From Aquirhabdus parva (lineage in GTDB: Bacteria; Pseudomonadota; Gammaproteobacteria; Pseudomonadales; Moraxellaceae): DNA of 64,000 nucleotides. A program made the position numbers and the translations under genes. This document shows, piece by piece, positions 38,904 through 48,018 of the stretch; the stretch's first letter is position 1, and the number at the start of each line of letters is the position of its first letter. The notes under the pieces were generated by a model that saw nothing but the letters and a program-made list of their open reading frames with translations, made no database searches and had not been told where the DNA came from. The stretch is from contig NZ_CP031222.1 in the NCBI RefSeq assembly GCF_003351745.1, forward strand, positions 2,214,207 through 2,278,206, in the 5' to 3' direction.

Positions 38904-39854
38904 ATGGCTCGTGCATTTAATCCGCATTACCGATTACCGCAAAAACTACGTTGGCTATTGGGTGCTGCATCATTTTTACTCCCGGTACTACTCTGGTGCG
39001 CGGTTAGCTATTTGCCTTTTGTTTGGCATCCGCAAATCAAAATCACCGATCCAGGCGGCGTAAGCTATTTTGAAGCAGATATGCGCACGGATCGTGCGAC
39101 CTTCGAGCTTGAAAAAAGCAACATGACTGCGCAGCACCTTGCCATGCCTCAGGGTATTGCTGCCAATCCCGTTTATTTGCCTGCACCTCATGAGGTGGTC
39201 AGGGCATTTTATACTGCATTCACCACACCACCGGCCCAAGCAGATGATCCATGGCTCCATCAAAGCCTCTGGCATAGTGTGAAACTGGTGTTTTATGCCT
39301 TCTTTATTTCATCGATCATCGGCGTACCGCTAGGGATTTTAAGTGGGACATCGCCAGTGATTTCGCGCTTAACCGAACCCTTTGTCGAGTTCTTTCGCTA
39401 TTTACCTGCCCCTGCCTTTGGTGCGCTCATGGTTGCGATTTTGGGTATTTACGATGGCCCTAAAATTGCGATTATTGTCATTGGCACGCTGTTTCAACAA
39501 ATCCTGATTATTGCCAATACGACACGTAAACTCGATGTGGGCTTGATGGAAGCTGCCCTGACTTTAGGCGCAAGCCGTCGCAGACTGCTCACCCGTGTCG
39601 TTGTTCCCGGCATTCTCCCCGACTTGTATCGTGATCAGCGCATCCTTCTGGGCTGGGCATGGACCTATTTGATTGTCGCGGAGTTGATTGGTACCAGTTC
39701 GGGGATCACCTGGTTTATTACCCAACAAGCTCGCTATCAACATTTTGATAATGTTTATGCAGCCATCATCATGATCGGGCTTATTGGTCTGGGCATTGAT
39801 CTGCTGCTGGCTTGGCTAGGTCATCGTTTATTTCCATGGGATAAGAGTCGTTAA
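38904..39854 (+). CDS. ABC transporter permease (SsuC/TauC-like)
   Basis: A 316-residue inner-membrane permease. One N-terminal membrane segment is followed by an unusually long periplasmic stretch (about residues 40-120), then five further segments. The EAA loop that docks with the ATPase is visible as MEAALTLGASRRRLLTRVV...ILP. It lies 69 bases after the binding protein and 10 before the ATPase gene, completing a taurine/nitrate-type importer. The periplasmic insert between segments 1 and 2 is longer than in SsuC and may belong to this guanidine-associated subgroup. Confidence 0.88.
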   Translation: MARAFNPHYRLPQKLRWLLGAASFLLPVLLWCAVSYLPFVWHPQIKITDPGGVSYFEADMRTDRATFELEKSNMTAQHLAMPQGIAANPVYLPAPHEVVRAFYTAFTTPPAQADDPWLHQSLWHSVKLVFYAFFISSIIGVPLGILSGTSPVISRLTEPFVEFFRYLPAPAFGALMVAILGIYDGPKIAIIVIGTLFQQILIIANTTRKLDVGLMEAALTLGASRRRLLTRVVVPGILPDLYRDQRILLGWAWTYLIVAELIGTSSGITWFITQQARYQHFDNVYAAIIMIGLIGLGIDLLLAWLGHRLFPWDKSR

Positions 39855-39864
39855 GGAGTAGAAC

Positions 39865-40830
39865 ATGAGTGAATCCATTACCAACAGTTCAAATGCAAGT
39901 GATCAGTCGCTTTCCACCTTGCCTTTACCAGACTTTTTACCGGACTACCACGTGCAATCCCCAGAGGTTAAGGCACGCTTTAAAAAGCTATATCAGCGCA
40001 AAATCATTTTAGAGATTCGCGACTTGGTGAAGCATTTCGAGACGCCGCAAGGTAAAGTCTTGGCATTAAATAAAATTAACTTTGATATCTATCGCCGTGA
40101 ATTTGTCTGCGTGATTGGACCCTCTGGTTGCGGTAAGTCAACCTTGAGTCGGATTCTGGCTGGATTAGAAAGCTACGATGGTGGCACCGTTTTGCTGGAT
40201 GGCAAGGCCGTAGAAGGCCCGAGCCGAGATCGTGGTATGGTCTTTCAAGGCTATACCTTATTTCCATGGCGGACAGTGAAACACAATGTCATGTTTGGTC
40301 TGGAGATGAGTGGCAAAGGCAAGCATGAATCCGAGCAATCCGCACTGCAATGGCTTGACTTGATTGGTTTGTCTAACTTTGCCGATGCCTATCCGCATCA
40401 ATTGTCTGGCGGAATGAAGCAACGTGTGGCCATCGCAAGAGCATTGGTCAATGAACCGCGTATCTTGCTTATGGATGAGCCCTTCGGTGCATTAGATGCA
40501 CAAACGCGCTGCAAAATGCAAAAACACTTACTCGAAATCTGGCGCAACATCGACATCACCATCTTGTTTGTCACCCATGATCTGGATGAAGCCATACTGC
40601 TTGCAGACCGCATTTTAGTTCTAAAAGCGCATCCCGGCGAAGTACAAGAAATTATTGAAGTGCCAGTTCCGCGTCCAAGATCAGAACGTCAAATCAATAG
40701 TCCTGAATTTTTGGCAACCCGAGCACGTCTGGATCAATTGATTCATGGCAACAACGCCCATGATGACACTGACGATGAACCCTTATCGCCTTTTGTACGC
40801 CTGACATCCGTCGATGACAATGTCGAATAA
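39865..40830 (+). CDS. ABC transporter ATP-binding protein
   Basis: A 321-residue ATPase of the SsuB/TauB/NrtD class. Walker [11 protein letters not shown]-loop [10 protein letters not shown], signature LSGGMKQR, Walker B ILLMDEP and H-loop FVTHDLDEA are all intact, so it should hydrolyse ATP. An N-terminal extension of about 50 residues precedes the core and a charged tail of about 45 follows it, making it longer than typical SsuB (about 255). It is the third gene of the importer operon and is followed after 19 bases by the NikR-like regulator. Confidence 0.92.
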   Translation: MSESITNSSNASDQSLSTLPLPDFLPDYHVQSPEVKARFKKLYQRKIILEIRDLVKHFETPQGKVLALNKINFDIYRREFVCVIGPSGCGKSTLSRILAGLESYDGGTVLLDGKAVEGPSRDRGMVFQGYTLFPWRTVKHNVMFGLEMSGKGKHESEQSALQWLDLIGLSNFADAYPHQLSGGMKQRVAIARALVNEPRILLMDEPFGALDAQTRCKMQKHLLEIWRNIDITILFVTHDLDEAILLADRILVLKAHPGEVQEIIEVPVPRPRSERQINSPEFLATRARLDQLIHGNNAHDDTDDEPLSPFVRLTSVDDNVE

Positions 40831-40849
40831 ATAAAAATGGATCCAATCT

Positions 40850-41332
40850 ATGAACATTACATTGCCACCAAAAACCATAACTAACAAAACAACAGAGAAG
40901 TCGGCCAATCAGTCCGTGAGTCGGATCAGTTTATCTTTATCACAAGAATTATTGACTGAACTTGACGACATGGTCGAAAGTCGAGGCTTCGATAGCCGAT
41001 CACAAGCTGTTGCCGATATGCTGCATCAACATATCACTGAACATAAGCGCAATCTCGGCAATGATGTGATGGTTGGCACGATTACTCTGCTCTACGATCG
41101 ATCCGTTCCTAATTTGCAGCATCAATTGGCTGATCTGCAATATCACCACTTGGCAGAAGTGATTAGCTCTTTGCATGTGCAATTAACCGACAATCGTGTG
41201 ATGGAAGTCATACTTGTGCAAGGCCCAGCAAAGCAGCTTGAGATTATCAGTGATGAACTGATTACCTTACGTGGGGTGATTACTGGAAAGTTACAATTAA
41301 TGACCGCGGTTATGCCGCCTGTTTATGCATAA
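40850..41332 (+). CDS. NikR-family ribbon-helix-helix regulator lacking most nickel ligands
   Basis: A 160-residue regulator. The N-terminal ribbon-helix-helix (VSRISLSLSQELLTELDDMV, then GFDSRSQAVADML) binds DNA; the C-terminal ACT-like domain (GTITLLYDRS, ISSLHVQL, MEVILVQG) matches NikR. Against E. coli NikR as I recall it, the ligands His76, His87, His89 and Cys95 correspond here to Tyr, His, Gln and Val, so only one appears kept. It therefore probably responds to something other than nickel, or does not bind a ligand at that site. As the last gene of the importer operon it may control the guanidine locus, possibly its own operon. A roughly 20-residue leader precedes the DNA-binding domain. 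Confidence 0.85.
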   Translation: MNITLPPKTITNKTTEKSANQSVSRISLSLSQELLTELDDMVESRGFDSRSQAVADMLHQHITEHKRNLGNDVMVGTITLLYDRSVPNLQHQLADLQYHHLAEVISSLHVQLTDNRVMEVILVQGPAKQLEIISDELITLRGVITGKLQLMTAVMPPVYA

Positions 41333-41370
41333 TCCTGCTTGATCTCTGTAATAACATCACAGTACACTCG

Positions 41371-41407
41371 TTTTCCAAATGATCCATGCCGCTTTTCCAA
41401 ATGTTCC
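41371..41407 (+). repeat. Tandem 15-bp direct repeats, 22 bp apart
   Basis: TTTTCCAAATGATCC (41371-41385) and TTTTCCAAATGTTCC (41393-41407) differ at one base and are offset by 22 bp, two helical turns. They end about 47 bp before a sigma-54-type -24 box, the usual location of enhancer-binding protein sites. Confidence 0.6.
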
Positions 41408-41453
41408 GTACTAGCCTATGTTTTCTAAAACAATACATAAGAAGTACATGATG

Positions 41454-41469
41454 TGGCATAGGCTTTGCT
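41454..41469 (+). promoter_or_regulatory. Third sigma-54-type promoter, upstream of the second RND operon
   Basis: TGGCAT (41454-41459), 5 bases, TTGCT (41465-41469). The 16-base element differs at one position from the transporter promoter at 37767. It points toward the RND adaptor gene, 361 bases downstream, with no larger gene between. Whether it drives that operon or is a remnant is open. Confidence 0.6.
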
Positions 41470-41566
41470 TGAACGAAATAGTGGTGCTGTAAAGTGGGGT
41501 GCGTAAACAAAATACTTAACTTTTTGTTTTTAAAGATAACTCTTCTTTTCTACAGATTTTATGAGT

Positions 41567-41597
41567 AATTCCAAGGATTTTCAAAATCATTGGAATT
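41567..41597. promoter_or_regulatory. 31-bp near-perfect dyad upstream of the RND operon
   Basis: Arms AATTCCAAGGATTTT (41567-41581) and AAAATCATTGGAATT (41583-41597) pair at 14 of 15 positions around a single central C. No T run follows on either strand, so an operator for a dimeric regulator is more likely than a terminator. Confidence 0.5.
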
Positions 41598-41750
41598 CAT
41601 TTACTCTGTAAGTCCAGCTACAACTATTTCCATACTTTTTTCTAAATGGTGAAAAACTTCATCAATATTTCGCAATCACAAATTAACCTTTGATTGTGAG
41701 ATAACTGTGCGCCCCGATCTTGAGCACAGATTGATGAGATTTAAGGAATT

Positions 41751-41789
41751 ATGAAGGATAAAAGTAGCGGTAAATATCAACATGAATAA
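41751..41789 (+). CDS. Possible 12-codon leader peptide
   Basis: The frame reads MKDKSSGKYQHE and stop, preceded by TTAAGGAATT, a good ribosome site. It lies 41 bases before the RND adaptor start. It may be a leader open reading frame affecting translation of the operon, or chance; composition suggests no amino-acid-specific attenuator. Confidence 0.2.
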   Translation: MKDKSSGKYQHE

Positions 41790-41830
41790 GCTATAAACCG
41801 TCATTAAAAATTGAAAATACTACTGGAATA

Positions 41831-43021
41831 ATGAACATGCTGCGTTTGAAATCTAAGCCAACTCTTATCATTGCTCTTATTGTCCTCATCATTGGCTTAG
41901 TTGGAGGACTCTTTGTTTTCTCCAAGCACGATGACCCCAAAAAGTCCACAAAAGATGAGGCTACCAAGAATGATAAACCCGCGTTATCTGTTGACCTCGC
42001 CAAACCACGTATGATGCAAGTACCAGTGACGATTTCAGCGAATGGGAACATTACGGCATGGCAAGAAGCGAGTATCGGCAGCGAAGCAAATGGCTTACGC
42101 CTAACTAATGTTTTCGTCAATGTTGGCGATGTCGTGCATGCTGGCCAAGAGCTTGCCCGTTTTGCACCGGAAACAATTCAAGCCAACGTGGCACAGTCAG
42201 AAGCATCTCTACTCCAAACCCAAGCAAATGCTGCTCAAGACTTTGCGAACGCCGAACGCGCTAAAAGTCTTGATGCTGAAGGTGCCTTGAGTAAGCAAGA
42301 CATTAGCCTCTATATCACCAATGCCAAAGCAGCAAAAGCAAAAATTGAAGCAGCCCAAGCTGTTTTAAATGCACAGAAACTTCAACTTAAATTCACTAAA
42401 GTCATTGCTCCAGATGACGGAATTATTTCTTCCCGTACAGCATCTGTCGGGGCAGTGGTTATTGGGGGAACTGAATTATTTCGCATGATTCTCAAGAGCC
42501 GTTTGGAATGGCGTGCCGAAGTCACCTCAGATGAAGTCCATAAAATAAAAATTGGTGATATTGCAACCATTGACAGTATTGATGGTACTCAAATCAAAGG
42601 CAAAGTCCGTATGATTGCACCAACTGTCGACGCTCAAACGCGTATGGCTCTGGTTTATATCGACTTACCGATTATGCAAAATACAAACTCCCCTATTAAG
42701 GCGGGAATGTATGCGCGCGGAAGCATTAACCTAAACAAGTCGTCTGCACTCACCTTACCTCAAACTGCGGTGATCATGCGTGATGGCTTTAACTATGTTT
42801 TTGCATTGGTAGCAAACAATAAAGTTGAGCAAATCAAGGTTAAAACGGGTCATCTCATTGATGATCAACTCGAAATTCTTAGCCCACTTCCTGCCAATGT
42901 TCAAGTTGTAGCAAATGGTGGAACCTTCCTCAATAACGGAGATACTGTGCGTGTCGTAACAAACACAAATGCCAAAACGGCAGATCTGATCAGTCATCCT
43001 CTTGCCAAAACTGCACCATAG
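41831..43021 (+). CDS. RND efflux periplasmic adaptor
   Basis: A 396-residue membrane fusion protein: N-terminal membrane segment (LIIALIVLIIGLVGGLFVF), lipoyl half beginning WQEASIGSEANG, a coiled-coil region rich in Ala/Gln (SEASLLQTQANAAQ), the second lipoyl half (APDDGIISSRTASVG), and beta-barrel domains. It starts at the ATG at 41831 (an ATG at 41837 is also possible) and is followed after 9 bases by its permease. It is more similar in style to single-permease HAE systems than to the MdtA-like adaptor in this window. No outer-membrane channel is linked. The upstream region has a sigma-54-type promoter, direct repeats and a dyad. Confidence 0.88.
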   Translation: MNMLRLKSKPTLIIALIVLIIGLVGGLFVFSKHDDPKKSTKDEATKNDKPALSVDLAKPRMMQVPVTISANGNITAWQEASIGSEANGLRLTNVFVNVGDVVHAGQELARFAPETIQANVAQSEASLLQTQANAAQDFANAERAKSLDAEGALSKQDISLYITNAKAAKAKIEAAQAVLNAQKLQLKFTKVIAPDDGIISSRTASVGAVVIGGTELFRMILKSRLEWRAEVTSDEVHKIKIGDIATIDSIDGTQIKGKVRMIAPTVDAQTRMALVYIDLPIMQNTNSPIKAGMYARGSINLNKSSALTLPQTAVIMRDGFNYVFALVANNKVEQIKVKTGHLIDDQLEILSPLPANVQVVANGGTFLNNGDTVRVVTNTNAKTADLISHPLAKTAP

Positions 43022-43030
43022 GATATTGCA

Positions 43031-46000
43031 ATGATAAATGTCTCATCATGGTCAATCAAAAATCCTATTCCTGCAGTGATGCTGTTCGTATTTTTGACAT
43101 TTGCGGGTCTACTTTCTTTTAAGGCAATGAAAATACAAAACATGCCGGATGTAGAAATTCCGGTTGTTGTCGTTACTGCATCTTTGCCTGGAGCAACACC
43201 ATCTCAGCTAGAAACGGATGTCTCACGTAAACTAGAAAACTCTATTGCCAATATTGCGGGGATTAAGCATGTACGCTCAGTTGTCGAAGATGGATTAGTC
43301 TCTATATACGCAGAGTTTCAACTCGAAAAGCCCATGCAAGAAGCTGTGGATGATGTTCGTACAGCGGTATCCCAGGTCAGAGCTGATCTTCCCAGTGATG
43401 TACGTGATCCGATCGTCACTCGTGTGAATAATTCAGATCAGCCTATGCTGGGTTACACGATCGCCTCGGATACCATGGATACTGAGGCACTCAGTTGGTT
43501 TGTCGATAACACGCTTACACGCCAACTCCTTACCCTTCCTGGAGTAAGCCGTGTTCACCGCGTAGGCGGGGCAACACGTGAGATTCATGTTGATCTTGAC
43601 CCTATACGCTTACAATCACTGGGTGCGAGTGCCGCCGAAATATCGCGACAACTCGTACAAGTCCAAAATGAAAATGCGGGCGGTAGAATCGACCTCGGCA
43701 GCGGAGAACAGCCGATTCGGACCCTTGCAACAGTCAAATCTGCACAAGAGCTTGGGCTATTGGACATTGCATTATCGAATGGCCAACACATTCGTCTGGA
43801 TCAAGTGGCAACGATCAAAGATACCATCGCAGAACCTAGAAGTAGTGCTTTCTTCAATGGTAAACCTGTTGTTGCATTTGAGATCACTCGCGGTAAAGGC
43901 GAAAGCGATGTTTCAGTAGGTGCAGAGGTAAAAAAAACGCTTGAAGAGTTCAAAACCAAATATCCAGCAATCAAAATTCAAGAAGCCTATGACTATGTCA
44001 AATATACAGAAGATGACTATAAACAATCGATGTCATTACTTTTTGAAGGAGGCTTTCTTGCCATTCTGGTAGTCTGGCTTTTTCTTCGTGACGCGCGAGC
44101 GACTTTTGTTTCCGCTATTGCCCTGCCCTTATCGATACTACCAACGTTTATTGGAATGTATTTTTTTGAGTTTACACTCAACGGTATCAGCTTATTAGCA
44201 CTATCGCTGGTTATCGGTATTTTGGTCGATGATGCCATCGTTGAAGTTGAAAATATTGTTCGCCATCTGCGTATGGGCAAAACACCTTACCAAGCTGCAA
44301 TGGAGGCTGCTAATGAAATTGGCTTAGCCGTAATTGCCACCACATTTACTTTGATCGCAGTTTTTCTACCGACCGCGTTTATGAGCGGGATTGTTGGTCG
44401 TTTCTTTAAGCAATTTGGTTGGACAGCCGCATTAGCAGTTTTTGCATCACTCGTCGTTGCTCGCTTACTGACGCCAATGATGGCGGCATATATGCTCAAA
44501 CCAACAACGACTGTACATAAAGACCCTTTCTGGATGGCTCGATATTTACGTTTAGTTGATTGGTGTATCACGCATCGCCTGCGTACGATGATTGCTGCGA
44601 CAATCTTTTTCTTTGTGTCTTTCGCCTTAGCGATAACACCATGGGTTCCCAAAGAATTTATTCCCGCTAACGATGCATCCGAAACTCAAGCCAAACTCGA
44701 ACTTCCACCAGGTTCAACACTAGCTCAGAGCCAAAACGCCGCAACGCTTGCTCGCCAGTTGTTGATCCAAATTCCATCCATCAAAAATATCTACACCGCG
44801 ATTGGCAATGAAGGTGATCCACGAATGGTGTCACTTAATGTGACTCTCACACCACGTGGGGAGCGTCCTAAACTTCAAACCGTAGAAGATCAAATGCGTA
44901 AAGCACTTGAGCAAGTTCCTGGTGCGCGTATCAATATTGGCCAAGGTGGCGATGGTTCAGAATACAACCTCATTTTAGCAAGTGATGACGCAGAAGCATT
45001 ACAAGCAGCTTCTCTTGCCTTAGAAAAAGGAATTCGAACCATTCCCGGGATTGGTAACATTTCTTCAACCGCAAATCTCAACCGACCAGAAATCGCAGTA
45101 CATCCAGATTTTGCTCGAGCTGCAGAATTGGGGGTGACCAGCACAGCAATAGGCCAAACTCTTCGTGTCGCCACTCTGGGTGACTACGATACCAACTTGC
45201 CTAAGCTCAATCTGGCAGAACGACAAATACCCATTGTCGTGAAACTAGAAGATCATGCTCGCAAAGACATTGATCTTCTACAGCGACTCAGCGTCCCCAG
45301 TACTAAAGGGCAACCCGTTATGTTAGGACAAGTCGCTAAGCTCGAAATGAGTAGTGGACCCTCTCTCATTCGTCGTTATGATAGAGCACGCAATGTCCGC
45401 ATCGACATTGAGCTTTCGGGCCTGCCGCTAGGGGACGTTATGGATGCAGTGAAAAAGCTTCCAGCAATGCAGCAACTTCCCCCAAGTGTCAAACTGATTC
45501 AAATTGGGGATGCAGAGGCACAAGGAGAACTGGTCGTCGGCTTTATTCTTGCCATGTTCACGGGAATCCTCTGTATCTACGCGGTATTGGTATTGCTCTT
45601 TAAAAACTTTTTGCAACCCATCACCATTTTATGCGCGTTACCACTGGCGATTGTAGGGGCTGTACTTGGATTGTTGATTGCGCATAAAAGCCTCTCCCTT
45701 CCTTCATTCATCGGATTGGTGATGCTTATGGGTATTGCGACTAAGAACTCTATTCTTCTCGTTGAATACGCGATTGTTGCGATGCGCGATCATCATTTGA
45801 GTCGTTTAGAAGCATTAAGAGAAGCTTGTCATAAACGCGCCCGCCCGATCATCATGACCACTATCGCTATGGGTGCTGGGATGCTCCCCGTCGCCATAGG
45901 TCTAGGTTCATCAGATCAAAGTTTTAGAGCACCGATGGCCGTTGCGGTTATCGGGGGGCTGTTGACCTCTACAGTACTGAGCCTATTGGTGATTCCTGCG

Positions 46001-46072
46001 GTATATACTTATATCGATGATCTTGGAATCTGGTTCAATCGCAAAATGAAAAAAATGCGCCACCAACCTTGA
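43031..46072 (+). CDS. RND efflux permease
   Basis: A 1013-residue HAE-1-type permease. The segment-4 acidic pair is in IGILVDDAIVEVENIV and the segment-10 lysine in MGIATKNSILLVEYA, with the usual duplicated 6+6 segments and two periplasmic loops. It begins 9 bases after the adaptor gene and ends just before a strong terminator, so the operon has two genes. Substrates are unknown. Proximity to the guanidine locus and a shared promoter class make export of a nitrogenous compound conceivable but unproven. Confidence 0.9.
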   Translation: MINVSSWSIKNPIPAVMLFVFLTFAGLLSFKAMKIQNMPDVEIPVVVVTASLPGATPSQLETDVSRKLENSIANIAGIKHVRSVVEDGLVSIYAEFQLEKPMQEAVDDVRTAVSQVRADLPSDVRDPIVTRVNNSDQPMLGYTIASDTMDTEALSWFVDNTLTRQLLTLPGVSRVHRVGGATREIHVDLDPIRLQSLGASAAEISRQLVQVQNENAGGRIDLGSGEQPIRTLATVKSAQELGLLDIALSNGQHIRLDQVATIKDTIAEPRSSAFFNGKPVVAFEITRGKGESDVSVGAEVKKTLEEFKTKYPAIKIQEAYDYVKYTEDDYKQSMSLLFEGGFLAILVVWLFLRDARATFVSAIALPLSILPTFIGMYFFEFTLNGISLLALSLVIGILVDDAIVEVENIVRHLRMGKTPYQAAMEAANEIGLAVIATTFTLIAVFLPTAFMSGIVGRFFKQFGWTAALAVFASLVVARLLTPMMAAYMLKPTTTVHKDPFWMARYLRLVDWCITHRLRTMIAATIFFFVSFALAITPWVPKEFIPANDASETQAKLELPPGSTLAQSQNAATLARQLLIQIPSIKNIYTAIGNEGDPRMVSLNVTLTPRGERPKLQTVEDQMRKALEQVPGARINIGQGGDGSEYNLILASDDAEALQAASLALEKGIRTIPGIGNISSTANLNRPEIAVHPDFARAAELGVTSTAIGQTLRVATLGDYDTNLPKLNLAERQIPIVVKLEDHARKDIDLLQRLSVPSTKGQPVMLGQVAKLEMSSGPSLIRRYDRARNVRIDIELSGLPLGDVMDAVKKLPAMQQLPPSVKLIQIGDAEAQGELVVGFILAMFTGILCIYAVLVLLFKNFLQPITILCALPLAIVGAVLGLLIAHKSLSLPSFIGLVMLMGIATKNSILLVEYAIVAMRDHHLSRLEALREACHKRARPIIMTTIAMGAGMLPVAIGLGSSDQSFRAPMAVAVIGGLLTSTVLSLLVIPAVYTYIDDLGIWFNRKMKKMRHQP

Positions 46073-46081
46073 TCAGCCTCC

Positions 46082-46109
46082 CCCCCTCTAGAAGATATTT
46101 TAGAGGGGG
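46082..46109 (+). terminator. Terminator of the second RND operon
   Basis: CCCCCTCTA and its complement form a perfect 9-bp stem (10-base loop) followed by CTTTT, 9 bases after the permease stop codon. Confidence 0.9.
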
Positions 46110-46200
46110 CTTTTAATAAATCATCTCCCGAATTAAAGATCCAATGATCCATTCAATAGAGGTACTTTTTGAATGAGGCCCAAATAAGGACAGTCACGAA

Positions 46201-46635
46201 TTGAGCTTCAGAATTTCCACCGACAAAAATAAGCTGGATCTTGTACTCATCCACAGCTTCCTCAATAACCATGCTCCATGGGCGATTGGCATTTCTGTAG
46301 ATACCGTGGAAACGGCTATTAAAAACTCCTTATGCTTTGGTGTGTTTATCGACGAGCTGCAAATCGGCTTTGCTAGACTCATCACTGATCAAGCAACATT
46401 CGGTTATTTGTGTGATGTCTTCATCTTGCCCGCCCACCGTTCAAACGGTTATGGCAAACAGTTAATCCAGCATATTTTTGCGATGCCCCAGCTCAAGCGC
46501 TTACGCAGAATTGTACTGGTAACCGCAGACGCTCATGAGCTCTATCGCCTTGCCGGCTTTGAGTCTCTTGCACAGCCAGAGCGCTACATGGAAATACATC
46601 GACCTCAAATCTATCAGCAATCCCCTAAGCATTAG
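46201..46635 (+). CDS. GNAT-family N-acetyltransferase
   Basis: A 144-residue acetyltransferase with the acetyl-CoA loop RSNGYGKQLIQHIF and the preceding strand YLCDVFILPAH; the C-terminal LYRLAGFESLAQPERYMEI resembles the short GNAT members annotated as YjdJ- or Ttr-like. It starts with TTG at 46201, supported by AAGGA about 10 bases upstream, and no ATG occurs before the conserved region. It is convergent with the OsmC-family gene 10 bases away. The substrate is unknown. Confidence 0.82.
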   Translation: MSFRISTDKNKLDLVLIHSFLNNHAPWAIGISVDTVETAIKNSLCFGVFIDELQIGFARLITDQATFGYLCDVFILPAHRSNGYGKQLIQHIFAMPQLKRLRRIVLVTADAHELYRLAGFESLAQPERYMEIHRPQIYQQSPKH

Positions 46636-46645
46636 ACCCAACGTT

Positions 46646-47128
46646 TTAACACGTTTTAAAAGAGTGATACACAGGCTCCACACGTACATCAGTTTTAACC
46701 GAATTGGCAATAAAGCACTCTTCATGCGCCTCATGATGCATCTGATCTAACTCTTGGTGCGATGGTATTTTCTCTTGTGAAAAATGAACATCTGTTTTTA
46801 ACGTTACTACTGTCATTGCAAGCTTATTTTCGGCATTTTTTGCCATGATTCCGATTGCTGCATCATAATAATGATCGATAATAAATCCACGTTTGGCGGC
46901 TATAGCCAAAAACCACAACATATGACAGCTTGAAAGCGCTGCAACAAAACTCTCTTCAGGGTCTACTGCCGCTGTCTCAGAATACGGTAATGGCACAACA
47001 TGAGGGGATGATGATCCTACGACATCAACCCCACCATCAAAGCGAAGAATGTGCTTACGACTATAGCGGTTGTCGAGAAAGTTTTGATTATCTCGACTCC
47101 AGATCACCTCAACGCCATACTGTGCCAT
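46646..47128 (-). CDS. OsmC-family protein
   Basis: A 160-residue OsmC/Ohr-fold protein, probably a thiol peroxidase for organic hydroperoxides. The two active-site cysteines are in ALSSCHML and HEECFIAN, with the Arg/Glu environment of the family partly visible (DPEESFVAAL). The frame extends to 47200, but the ATG at 47126-47128 is preceded by GGAGTAGAGG and begins MAQYGVEV, the expected N-terminus. It is downstream of adk on the same strand but separated by a strong terminator. Confidence 0.88.
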   Translation of the reverse strand: MAQYGVEVIWSRDNQNFLDNRYSRKHILRFDGGVDVVGSSSPHVVPLPYSETAAVDPEESFVAALSSCHMLWFLAIAAKRGFIIDHYYDAAIGIMAKNAENKLAMTVVTLKTDVHFSQEKIPSHQELDQMHHEAHEECFIANSVKTDVRVEPVYHSFKTC

Positions 47129-47163
47129 TCCTCTACTCCTTGATTTGTAGTCTATGAAAAACA

Positions 47164-47191
47164 AAAAAGGAAAGCACATGCTTTCCTTTTT
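47164..47191. terminator. Terminator between adk and the OsmC-family gene
   Basis: A perfect 12-bp stem (AAAAAGGAAAGC and complement, 4-base loop) with A and T flanks works in both directions; its position just after the adk stop makes it the adk terminator. Confidence 0.9.
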
Positions 47192-47209
47192 AAATATCAC
47201 ACCATCACA

Positions 47210-47872
<663 letters not shown>

Positions 47873-47955
47873 TCAAATAACCGAAAAATAAAAACGAGAA
47901 AACCTTAAATTCAAAAATTCTTTTATTGGCGTAACCATACCGTTCTACAAGTTTG

Positions 47956-48018
47956 GACTCAAGCCATTTCTGTACTTGAGTCGGTCACAACAAATCCTTG
48001 ATTCGTGCCAATCAAGGA
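47956..48018 (-). terminator. Two inverted repeats after ccmI
   Basis: A 9-bp perfect stem (TCCTTGATT/AATCAAGGA, 6-base loop, 47995-48018) overlaps the ccmI stop and on the minus strand is followed by TTTGTTGT. A second 8-bp repeat (GACTCAAG/CTTGAGTC) lies at 47956-47982. Together they probably end the ccmFGHI transcript. Confidence 0.5.
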
